Shown here one piece after another: positions 18,855 through 26,660 of a DNA stretch of 54,077 nucleotides (position 1 is the stretch's first letter; each line of letters opens with the position of its first letter). A model generated the notes under the pieces. That model searched no databases, had not been told where the DNA came from, and saw only the letters and a program-made list of their open reading frames with translations. Source of the stretch: CANJDH01 sp964443245 (lineage in GTDB: Bacteria; Pseudomonadota; Gammaproteobacteria; Burkholderiales; JAEUOS01); NCBI GenBank assembly GCA_964443245.1, contig CAYUEG010000013.1:1-54077 (forward strand), read 5' to 3'. The position numbers and the translations under genes are program-made.

Positions 18855-18874
18855 TCTATCAGCACCGCTTGGGT

Positions 18875-18880
18875 TATATT
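18875..18880 (+). promoter_or_regulatory. Candidate -10 box, possibly leaderless start of the ABC ATPase gene
   Basis: TATATT lies 8 bases before the ATG at 18889, so a transcript would begin at or next to the start codon. It sits inside an inverted GGGT...ACCC pair (18871-18887). No convincing -35 box is seen at 16-18 bases upstream. This is a weak prediction that rests on one hexamer. Confidence 0.3.
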
Positions 18881-18888
18881 GCGACCCA

Positions 18889-19623
18889 ATGGAGCTTCCG
18901 GCACTTAAATTCGACGCAATCAGCAAGCGCTACGGGTCTGGCCCGGCAGTACTCCACGAGGTTTCGCTACAAATCGCTGCGGGCGAGTTTTTCGGACTTG
19001 CCGGCGTGAACGGTGCCGGCAAAACTTCGCTGATCAAGTGCATGCTCGACCTGGCCGATTTCTCCGGTGGCGCGATATCGATTTTTGGCGCATCATCTCG
19101 ACAATTTTCAGCAAGGGCGAGGCTTGCGTACTTGCCAGAACGCTTCCTGCCCCCACACTACCTGACTGGCGCGGACTTTCTGAAGATGATGGCGACGCTC
19201 CATGGTCATCGGCACGAAAGCCAGAGTGTCACGACGGTGCTCGAACAACTCGACCTCGATATCGCAGCATTGACGCGGCCGGTGCGCACCTATTCCAAAG
19301 GGATGACGCAGAAGTTGGGTCTCGCTGCAACGCTACTGGCCCAAAAAGACCTGCTGATTCTGGATGAACCAATGAGCGGACTCGATCCAAAGGCGCGAGC
19401 ACTCGTCAAGGACCGCCTGTTTGAACTCAAGCGTAGGGGTTGCACTCTGTTCTTCACATCTCACGCACTGGCCGACATAGACGAAATATGCGACCAGGTG
19501 GCTATCCTGCACGATGGGCATATCGCTTATCACGGTGCCCCGGCAGGATTGCTCGCGAATACGGGCGCCAGCACACTCGAACGGGCATTCCTGAAGACCA
19601 TTCAGGGATCCTCACGTTCATAG
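18889..19623 (+). CDS. Orphan ABC transporter ATP-binding protein (PilH-like candidate)
   Basis: The product is an ABC ATPase of 244 residues: Walker A GVNGAGKTS, Q-loop region FLPPHYLTG, a modified signature TYSKGMTQKLGLA (YSKGM in place of LSGGQ, common in ABC-2 exporters), Walker B LLILDEPMSGLDP and H-loop FFTSHALAD. No permease is adjacent. The nearest unpaired ABC-2 permease is at 36677, on the other side of the pilus gene block, so I infer the two work together. Myxococcus PilGHI is a known ABC system needed for type IV pili and is the suggested parallel. The stop is 2 bases from the next start, so it is cotranscribed with the sigma-54 regulator. The frame is open upstream to 18658, but MELPALKFDAISKRYG is the family start. 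Confidence 0.88.
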   Translation: MELPALKFDAISKRYGSGPAVLHEVSLQIAAGEFFGLAGVNGAGKTSLIKCMLDLADFSGGAISIFGASSRQFSARARLAYLPERFLPPHYLTGADFLKMMATLHGHRHESQSVTTVLEQLDLDIAALTRPVRTYSKGMTQKLGLAATLLAQKDLLILDEPMSGLDPKARALVKDRLFELKRRGCTLFFTSHALADIDEICDQVAILHDGHIAYHGAPAGLLANTGASTLERAFLKTIQGSSRS

Positions 19624-19625
19624 GA

Positions 19626-21071
19626 ATGACGACAGCCCAAATCAAGCCGCCTCTGCCACTGCTGTTGCTGGTGGACGACGATGAACTCATTGTAGATACG
19701 CTGACTCTGGTGCTGGAGGCAGAGTTCAGGATCGTCACTGCCGCCAATCGCACTGAAGCGGTCGACCGGGTACGGGCACTTCCGGAACCCCCTGCAATTG
19801 CGCTCATTGATCTTGGTCTACCGCCCGCGCAACACGTGCCAGATGAGGGCTACCAACTGATCAGCGCATTGCTGTCCCATGCGCCCGACCTAAAGATCAT
19901 CGTTCTGTCGGGCCAGAGTGAAGACCAGGCCGGACGCCATGCCCGCGCGCTGGGGGCAACCGAGTTCATACCCAAACCGGCCCAGCCGCAGCATATCTGT
20001 CGAGTCCTGCTCGACACTTTGCGAATCGGCATTGCTGCCAAACCCTCCCAATCGATTGAGCGGATCCAGCCGTCATCCGATCCCCTCGCAGCCCTGATTG
20101 GCCGATCGCCTCCCATGCTGGCTCTCAAGACCCAGGTCAGTCTCTACGCGGACTCACCCTTCCCGGTGCTGATCGAAGGCGAATCCGGCAGCGGCAAGGA
20201 GGTCACCGCCGCCTGCCTGCACGCCAGTGGCAAGCGCAAGACGTTGCCTTATTTTGCACTCAATTGTGCCGCTATCTCACCCAACCTGATGGAGCCAACG
20301 CTGTTTGGCTACGCGAAGGGCGCGTTCACGGGTGCGCAGACCCAAAAATCGGGTTTCTTCGAAGACGCTGATGATGGCACGCTCTTTCTGGATGAAATTG
20401 GCGAGTTACCCCTTGACTTGCAAGTGAAGCTGCTGCGCGTGCTCGAAAATGGTGAATACAGCCGGGTCGGAGAAACCCAGGTGCGCCGCTCAAAGGCGCG
20501 CATCATAGCCGCGACCAATCGAGATTTGCGAACCGAATGCCGGCGCGGGGCGTTCCGGCATGACCTCTATCATCGCCTCTCCGTGTTCACCGTTCGCGTG
20601 CCGCCGTTACGCGAGTTGGGCGACGATCGCCTGGTGCTGCTCGACCACTTTTGCCGCTTGTATGCGCAGTCGGCATCTGTCAAGCCGTTCACGCTCGATG
20701 ACACTGCGCAGAAGATCTGGCTCGAATATCCGTTTCTGGGCAATGTGCGCGAACTGCGGAACATCGTCATCCGTCTGGTGACCAAGCACGGTGGAAAGCG
20801 AATCAGCGCCGCAGAGCTCGAACTCGAGTTTGATCCCAGTTCCAGGCTGACCGACATTGATGGCGGCAATTCCATCGAGGAAATGGCCATGCTTGAATTG
20901 TCGCGCCGCGACCAATTCTCGCTGGACGTCAGCCTAGCCGCCTGGGAAAGCGCGTACATTGCTGCCGCGATGAAACTGGCTCACGGCAACATTAGCCAGG
21001 CTGCACGCTTGCTGGGAATCAACCGAACCACGCTGTATAGCCGCATCACCGTCCTGGAAAAGTCCCGTTGA
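19626..21071 (+). CDS. Sigma-54-dependent response regulator (NtrC/PilR/PrsR type)
   Basis: This is a 481-residue transcription activator with three domains. The receiver (about 12-130) has the acidic pair VDDDE, the phosphorylatable Asp62 in LIDLGLPP, Ser95 in VLSGQ and Lys117 in IPKP. The AAA+ domain (about 155-390) has Walker A GESGSGKE, the sigma-54 contact loop GAFTGA (232-237), Walker B TLFLDEIGEL and an arginine finger region. The C-terminal Fis-type helix-turn-helix is GNISQAARLLGINRTTLYSRI-like (shown to L). It is complete and should be able to open sigma-54 promoters. The likely sensor partner is at 34781-36580 and likely targets are the -24/-12 promoters at 38355 and 39205. The ATG is 2 bases after the upstream stop. 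Confidence 0.93.
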   Translation: MTTAQIKPPLPLLLLVDDDELIVDTLTLVLEAEFRIVTAANRTEAVDRVRALPEPPAIALIDLGLPPAQHVPDEGYQLISALLSHAPDLKIIVLSGQSEDQAGRHARALGATEFIPKPAQPQHICRVLLDTLRIGIAAKPSQSIERIQPSSDPLAALIGRSPPMLALKTQVSLYADSPFPVLIEGESGSGKEVTAACLHASGKRKTLPYFALNCAAISPNLMEPTLFGYAKGAFTGAQTQKSGFFEDADDGTLFLDEIGELPLDLQVKLLRVLENGEYSRVGETQVRRSKARIIAATNRDLRTECRRGAFRHDLYHRLSVFTVRVPPLRELGDDRLVLLDHFCRLYAQSASVKPFTLDDTAQKIWLEYPFLGNVRELRNIVIRLVTKHGGKRISAAELELEFDPSSRLTDIDGGNSIEEMAMLELSRRDQFSLDVSLAAWESAYIAAAMKLAHGNISQAARLLGINRTTLYSRITVLEKSR

Positions 21072-21081
21072 AGGCGCCGCC

Positions 21082-23031
21082 ATGTACCTGAATCATTTCG
21101 GCCTTTCTGAAGCGCCGTTTAGGATTACTCCCCATACGGATTTCTTTTTTGCCGGTGCCAACCGAGGCGAAACGCTCGAAGCCCTCGTATACGCCATCAC
21201 CCACGACGAAGGCATCATCAAGGTAACCGGAGAGGTTGGCTCCGGCAAGACCATGCTTTGCCGTGTCCTGATGGAGCGCCTTCCCGGCAATGTGGAGACG
21301 GTTTACCTGGCAAATCCCTCGCTGGGACGCGACGAGATACTCCTCGCCATTCTGGACGATCTCAAATTCCCGATTCCTGGCGAGCGCCACAACCTGCTCT
21401 TGCGCACGTTGCAAGAACATCTGATCTCACTGTACGCGTCTGGCAAACGAGTCGTTCTGCTGATTGATGAAGCCCATGCGATGCCAGCGGAAACACTGGA
21501 GCAGATTCGCCTGCTTTCGAACCTGGAAACCAGCCGCCACAAACTGCTGCAGATCGTCCTCTTCGCTCAGCAGGAGTTGGACGAGTTGCTGAAATCTGCA
21601 CAGATGCGACCGCTCAGGGAACGCATCACGCACAGTTTCTCGCTGGAACCGCTGGTCCATGCAGACGTTGGAACTTACGTCATGTTTCGCATGCGGCAGG
21701 CTGGCTACAAGGGTCCGGATCCGTTCAATCCAGCGGCGATCAAGCGACTATCCAAGGCATCGTTAGGACTCACCCGGCGGATCAACATTCTTGCTGACAA
21801 GGCACTTCTGGCCGCATTTACGCTGGGTGAGCACGGTATCACCGCCAAACATATCGGAATCGCGGAGAAAGACTCCGATTTTGGCTCGCTCGGAAACCGC
21901 CATTCGAAGACGCCTGCCACCGCCCGTAGTCAGGTCTGGCTAGGCATACTGGCGGCCGCTGCAATCGTCATCAGCCTGCTAGGCCTTGGCGTGTTCATCG
22001 GCCAACGTCAGAGCCACATGCTTACCGGGACGGCCGCGAACAGTCCGTCAGCTCCGCACGCGGCGGTGCCGACACCCAACGCATCCCCCGCTTCATCAAG
22101 CACCCAGGAGATGGTTGTCGCCCCCGCTGCGGGAGTACCACTTGTGGGGGGAGCATCGACCAGCGCCGCAGCCGCAAACGCCACTCTTGCGCATGCCGGA
22201 GTCACTGCACCACCTGCACTCACCCCACCTCTGACCAGCCCTGGCGTTTTGCCGCGTCCCCCGGAGTCTCCATCGGATTCCCACAAATCGGTCGCAGTTC
22301 TCCAATCGCCGGCTCAGAGCCCGCCTCCACGAGCCACCTCAGCAGAAGACAAAGTCCCGACCAAGCTGGTCGTACCCGACAAGGAAACCGCAATCAAAGC
22401 GACGGTGGTGCCAACGAAAACCTCAGATACGCAGCCTGGAGCTGTCGATCGAGCCGTTATGGCAGACCCTGCGAAGGCTTCCCCATCGCCCAAACCCGGC
22501 GCGGCCAAACCGGCAGTAACGCCTGATGTCCGCCCCAAGGCCCTGGAAGAAGCAAAGGTCGCCCAGCCACCCAGCGTTGCCGTTCCGTCTCCAGATGCGC
22601 CGAAGCCGGCAGAAAAGGGGTCCGGAAAGCAGGGTTCAAATGCGGCCCAGGCGAAGCCGACCGCTCCATCCTGGTTGAATGTTGCGCCAATGTCGCTTCT
22701 GGAAGGTCGCATCAATGCGACACCGGCATGGCTCGCCCAGGCTCCGAAGGGGGCTCACACATTGCAGCTAATGAGTGGGAGTCCCGCCTACATGGGGGAA
22801 TTTGATCGCTGGATTGATGCGGCAAAGTCGGAGGTTGACCTGCAGAAGCTGTATGCGTTTTCATCCCGAACGGGAAGCGGTGGTCACCGCGTTTCGATCG
22901 TCTATGGGCAGTTCTCCAGCCAGGAAAATGCCCGGGCTGCCGTGGCATCCCTGCCCGATCGAATACGTAGCCTCAACCCCTCCCCGCGCACCATCAGTGG
23001 CATCAAATCGGAGATTCAAAACCGAAAATAA
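21082..23031 (+). CDS. mshM: ExeA/MshM-like AAA ATPase with SPOR-like C-terminal domain
   Basis: The 649-residue product is a membrane-anchored ATPase of the ExeA/GspA/MshM group. Residues 1-270 are the AAA domain, starting with the hallmark LNHFGLSEAPFRITP, with Walker A GEVGSGKT (about 50-57) and Walker B VVLLIDEAH. A membrane helix follows at about 284-308. Next comes a 240-residue Pro/Ala/Ser/Lys-rich linker, and then a C-terminal domain (about 556-640, HTLQLMSGSP ... VSIVYGQFSSQENARAAVASLP) that looks like a SPOR peptidoglycan-binding fold. ExeA-type proteins help secretin rings pass the cell wall, which fits the secretin gene just downstream. It is 10 bases after the regulator gene. Confidence 0.85.
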   Translation: MYLNHFGLSEAPFRITPHTDFFFAGANRGETLEALVYAITHDEGIIKVTGEVGSGKTMLCRVLMERLPGNVETVYLANPSLGRDEILLAILDDLKFPIPGERHNLLLRTLQEHLISLYASGKRVVLLIDEAHAMPAETLEQIRLLSNLETSRHKLLQIVLFAQQELDELLKSAQMRPLRERITHSFSLEPLVHADVGTYVMFRMRQAGYKGPDPFNPAAIKRLSKASLGLTRRINILADKALLAAFTLGEHGITAKHIGIAEKDSDFGSLGNRHSKTPATARSQVWLGILAAAAIVISLLGLGVFIGQRQSHMLTGTAANSPSAPHAAVPTPNASPASSSTQEMVVAPAAGVPLVGGASTSAAAANATLAHAGVTAPPALTPPLTSPGVLPRPPESPSDSHKSVAVLQSPAQSPPPRATSAEDKVPTKLVVPDKETAIKATVVPTKTSDTQPGAVDRAVMADPAKASPSPKPGAAKPAVTPDVRPKALEEAKVAQPPSVAVPSPDAPKPAEKGSGKQGSNAAQAKPTAPSWLNVAPMSLLEGRINATPAWLAQAPKGAHTLQLMSGSPAYMGEFDRWIDAAKSEVDLQKLYAFSSRTGSGGHRVSIVYGQFSSQENARAAVASLPDRIRSLNPSPRTISGIKSEIQNRK

Positions 23032-23043
23032 TTCCATATAACC

Positions 23044-23084
23044 AAAAAGTTAGATGTGATATCCTAGAATCTATCTAAACTTTT
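23044..23084 (+). promoter_or_regulatory. AT-rich imperfect hairpin before the secretin gene
   Basis: AAAAGTTAGAT (23045-23055) pairs with ATCTAAACTTTT (23073-23084) with one bulged base. The surrounding 60 bases are strikingly AT-rich in an otherwise GC-rich region. It falls in the only gap (67 bases) between the ATPase and secretin genes and ends 14 bases before the ATG. It could be a promoter core, an attenuator or an mRNA processing site. It is not a classical terminator because no T-run follows a GC-rich stem. Confidence 0.4.
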
Positions 23085-23098
23085 CGGAGCGACGCCAC

Positions 23099-25114
23099 AT
23101 GCTAAGTTCAGGCTCTGGCCGTTATTGTTATCCATCTCCGAACCGTCGTTCACTTGCGAATTTCGCGTTTACGGCGATCTTTACTGCCCTCACAGTCGCG
23201 GGTTGCGCCCGGCCACCTGTGACTCCATCCAGTCAACACATGATGCGAGAGGCGATTCCAGCCGAGCGCGTCGCGGCCGACATTCCGGCGCCGGTCATGT
23301 CCGCGCCGCTTCCGCCACCGCCGACACCTTCGCAACGGCTCGAAACCTTCAGCGTAGTCGTCAATGAGGTGCCCGTACGCGATCTGCTTTTCGCCCTCGC
23401 ACGAGACGCCAAGATGAACGTGGATGTTCATCCTGCCATCTCCGGTTCCGTCACCGTCAACGCCCTCAATCAGACCTTACCCCAACTGTTAACCCGCATT
23501 GCCAGACAGGTTGACTTGCGCTGGGAGATCAATGGCGGGACGCTCTCTGTACTGCCCGACTCCGCTTTCCTCAGCACCTACACGATTGACTACGTGAACA
23601 TGGCGCGTTCGGCAGCCAGCAACGTCAATGTGGCTACCCAGATTGGCGCCGGAGGATCGAGTGGAACCAGTGCCGGAGGAGGCAACAACAATTCGTCTAC
23701 CGTGCTCACAAGCAATAGCGTGAACTTTTTTTGGGAATCACTGGCACAGAACATCTGCAATATCGTCGTCAGCACCCGGTCCCTCTCCCGTGAGCAGCGT
23801 GCCGAAGCGCAGCAGAGCCGTGACCGGGAGCAGGAAAGTCGCCTGAATGTGGCGCGTCAGTTGGCAAGTGCGGGGTCTGGTGCGCCCCAGTTGATGCAGC
23901 AAGTCACCGGCAGCGCGACCAACGCCCCCGCGACGGGAGCAGCAGTGAACTGCGCGCAAACCGGCTATAACTTGGCCTCAGGAACTGGGCAGACGGCCCC
24001 CCCAGCCGCCGGCGCAAGCAACCCGGTAATCAGCAACCGGGAGAGCGGCATCATCATGGTTTTTGCCACGCAGCGACAGCACGAAAAAGTGCGCGAGTTC
24101 ATTGATCGCGTTGTGGCCAGCGCGCGTCGGCAGGTGTTGATTGAAGCAACGGTGGTTGAAGTGCAGTTGGCTTCCCAGTACCAGCAAGGCATCAATTGGC
24201 AGTTCCTGCGCTCTGGGGGAGGAGCCAGCCGCCTCGGGTTTACCCAGCAGCCGGGCGGGCCCAATGCCACCTTGCTTGGCGGTTCCGCGCAGGGAACCGC
24301 TGCTCTGGCCGCCCCGAATGCCCTGACACCAGGGCTCACCAATCCCGGCGGAACCAACCCCGGCATTCTGCAGATTTCGTATCTTGCCGGCAACTTGGCT
24401 ACGGCACTCAATTTGCTCGAATCATTCGGCAATGTGAGGGTGCTGTCGAGCCCCAAGTTATCAGTCCTGAACAATCAGACCGCAATGTTGAAAGTTGTCG
24501 ACAACAGGGTCTACTTTACGGTTACGGCGACAGTGGTCCCCTCAACTGTCGCCGGCGTCGCACCGACCGTGGCGTACAACACGTCCCCCAATACCGTGCC
24601 GGTGGGCTTCGTCATGGCAGTGACGCCGCAGATTGACGATGTGGATCAGGTCACGATTAATGTAAGGCCTTCGATTTCACGCATTTTGCGGTTCGTCAAC
24701 GACCCCAATCCGCAACTCGCGGCGGCGGGAGTTCAGAACCGCATTCCCGAAATCCAGACAAGGGAGATGGAGTCCATCCTCAAGGTGCCCAACAACGAGA
24801 TTGCCGTGATGGGTGGTCTGATGCAGGACGATGTCAACAACGGTGAAGATGGTGTGCCCGGGCTTTCGCGCATCCCAATTGCCGGCGAACTGTTCAGATA
24901 TCGCAACGAAACGGCGAACAAATCCGAACTGGTCATCTTCTTGCGCCCCATCGTCATTCGCGATCCTTCGCTCGACGGTGATTACAAGAAGTTTCGCGAC
25001 TTGTTGCCAGGCCAGAACTTTTTGAGCCAGCCCAATCCCTTGAAACCGGCTACCATGCAGTTGGACGGAAGTACGCCAGACAAGCCGACCTCCAGGATGG
25101 ACCAGAAGCGGTAA
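23099..25114 (+). CDS. mshL: MshL-like outer-membrane secretin
   Basis: The 671-residue product forms the outer-membrane gate for the pilus. It has a lipoprotein-type signal with lipobox TVAGC (Cys about 36), a periplasmic STN-like domain (FSVVVNEVPVRDLLFALARD to about residue 170), a Gly/Ser/Asn-rich segment, and a further N-domain (IMVFATQRQHEKVREFIDRVV). The secretin core then runs to the family signature GVPGLSRIPIAGELFRY and ends KSELVIFLRPIVI. The STN plus lipobox layout and the neighbours favour MshL over PilQ or GspD. A GGAG ribosome site precedes the ATG by 9 bases. Confidence 0.9.
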   Translation: MLSSGSGRYCYPSPNRRSLANFAFTAIFTALTVAGCARPPVTPSSQHMMREAIPAERVAADIPAPVMSAPLPPPPTPSQRLETFSVVVNEVPVRDLLFALARDAKMNVDVHPAISGSVTVNALNQTLPQLLTRIARQVDLRWEINGGTLSVLPDSAFLSTYTIDYVNMARSAASNVNVATQIGAGGSSGTSAGGGNNNSSTVLTSNSVNFFWESLAQNICNIVVSTRSLSREQRAEAQQSRDREQESRLNVARQLASAGSGAPQLMQQVTGSATNAPATGAAVNCAQTGYNLASGTGQTAPPAAGASNPVISNRESGIIMVFATQRQHEKVREFIDRVVASARRQVLIEATVVEVQLASQYQQGINWQFLRSGGGASRLGFTQQPGGPNATLLGGSAQGTAALAAPNALTPGLTNPGGTNPGILQISYLAGNLATALNLLESFGNVRVLSSPKLSVLNNQTAMLKVVDNRVYFTVTATVVPSTVAGVAPTVAYNTSPNTVPVGFVMAVTPQIDDVDQVTINVRPSISRILRFVNDPNPQLAAAGVQNRIPEIQTREMESILKVPNNEIAVMGGLMQDDVNNGEDGVPGLSRIPIAGELFRYRNETANKSELVIFLRPIVIRDPSLDGDYKKFRDLLPGQNFLSQPNPLKPATMQLDGSTPDKPTSRMDQKR

Positions 25115-25148
25115 TGGTGGAGGGTCAACCCAAGATGGGGAATGCGCC

Positions 25149-26648
25149 ATGAGCCTTCTGATGAACGCGCTCAAGAAAGCCGAAACTGCGAAGCAGCAGG
25201 CTGGTGCCAACGCGGCTACTGCGGAGCCGGCTGCCCCGGCGGGAGGCTCAACGCGCGATTTGAAAAATGAGCTCGGGCTGGACGATACGCCATACCGTGC
25301 GCCCGCCAAGGCGGATAGTTTCGATACAGAGCCAGCCATGTCGGGCGGCGGGCTGTCTCTTGAGCTTCCCGAACCGCCGGCACCGCTTGCCATCCCCAAA
25401 GCGGCGGGTCCTACTCCCCCCAGGGTCAGTAGCCCCCCCGGCAACTCCACTGCAGGCGCAACCGCGCGGAGCAACGATGTCGGTGCGGCGGCCAGAAACG
25501 TGTTCAGCGCCAAGCAACCGAAAGCAAAGACAATGTTTTCGAGCGATTCCAAGGCGCCGTTTTACGCCCTCGTTGGTGGTGGGCTGCTTGCAGTCGCCGG
25601 CTACGGTGGGTACCTCTGGATGCAAATCACCACGCCAGCGCCACCTCCGCGCGCCCCTGTCGCAGCGGGAGGTCCGACGGCAGCCGCTGGAGCCTCCGGC
25701 GCAGTGGGCGGCTCACAACGTCCGACCGATAGTATTCAGATGGACGCTGGTAAGGCGTCAACTCCAGCGGAGTCGACCGGTGTTTCAGGGTCAGGTGCTG
25801 CCGGGCCAGGGGTTGCTTCGTTACCCCCGCAGACTGCGTTGGCCGACAATCGCGCGCCAGGAACTTCGTCGGCAACGCCTTATCCTGACAACGTGGATTC
25901 GCGAAGTGCTGGCAGGGCTGACACGTCCCCAGCATCTGGTCAGGTACCGCAGCAAAGGGAGGGCCGCTCGCGAGACGTTGCAACCGCCAGCGGCGGGGTA
26001 GGTGTCGAACGCCCGCGCAACCTGACGGTCACCCGCACCGAGACTCCAGCGGCCGTCCAGCCCGACATTGCTGCAGGGTATGCCGCACTGCAGTCCGGCG
26101 ACCTTGACCGTGCCGCCCAGGCCTATGAACGGGCGGTGCGAGCAGACCCCACCAACCGAGATGCCTTGCTCGGTGCGGGTACGTTGCAAATGCGGCTCAA
26201 CCGTCCGGACCTGGCCGAGGTCATGTTCCGTCAGGTCTTGCGTCACCATCCGCAGGATACGTTTGCCGCAGCGCAGCTGGCCGCATTGACGGGTGCAGCG
26301 GATCCGGTCGGAACACTAAGTCAGGTCAACTCCCTGATCGCACGCGAGAGCGGGCGCCCCGATGGTGCGCAGGATAATGGCGCCTTGCAGTTCATGCAGG
26401 GCAATCAGTTTGCCGTTCAGGGGCGTTGGCCGGAAGCACAGCAGGCCTATTTCAACGCCCATCGGGCTGACCCCAACAACGCGGATTACTGCTTCAATCT
26501 CGCAGTCAGCCTTGATCGCATTCGTGAGGTTCGGCTGGCCCGTGATTTTTATATCAAAGCGCTTGAATTGGCGCGCACCCGCGGTGCCGGGTTCGATCAG
26601 GTCAAGGCACAAACGCGTCTTAATCAGCTCAACGACACAACGCGCTGA
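25149..26648 (+). CDS. mshN: TPR protein with one membrane helix (MshN-like)
   Basis: The 499-residue product starts MSLLMNALKKAETAKQQ, a cytoplasmic opening shared by MshN-type proteins. A long Ala/Pro-rich part follows, then a membrane helix (about 138-158, FYALVGGGLLAVAGYGGYLWM), a disordered periplasmic linker, and a TPR array over about 309-490 (LQSGDLDRAAQAYERAVRAD, RPDLAEVMFRQVLRHHP, RWPEAQQAYFNAHRADP). TPR proteins in pilus clusters usually scaffold secretin or platform assembly. The symbol rests on gene order secretin-TPR-ATPase-platform as in MSHA loci, not on strong sequence identity. Confidence 0.75.
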   Translation: MSLLMNALKKAETAKQQAGANAATAEPAAPAGGSTRDLKNELGLDDTPYRAPAKADSFDTEPAMSGGGLSLELPEPPAPLAIPKAAGPTPPRVSSPPGNSTAGATARSNDVGAAARNVFSAKQPKAKTMFSSDSKAPFYALVGGGLLAVAGYGGYLWMQITTPAPPPRAPVAAGGPTAAAGASGAVGGSQRPTDSIQMDAGKASTPAESTGVSGSGAAGPGVASLPPQTALADNRAPGTSSATPYPDNVDSRSAGRADTSPASGQVPQQREGRSRDVATASGGVGVERPRNLTVTRTETPAAVQPDIAAGYAALQSGDLDRAAQAYERAVRADPTNRDALLGAGTLQMRLNRPDLAEVMFRQVLRHHPQDTFAAAQLAALTGAADPVGTLSQVNSLIARESGRPDGAQDNGALQFMQGNQFAVQGRWPEAQQAYFNAHRADPNNADYCFNLAVSLDRIREVRLARDFYIKALELARTRGAGFDQVKAQTRLNQLNDTTR

Positions 26649-26660
26649 GTATCCCGCAGC

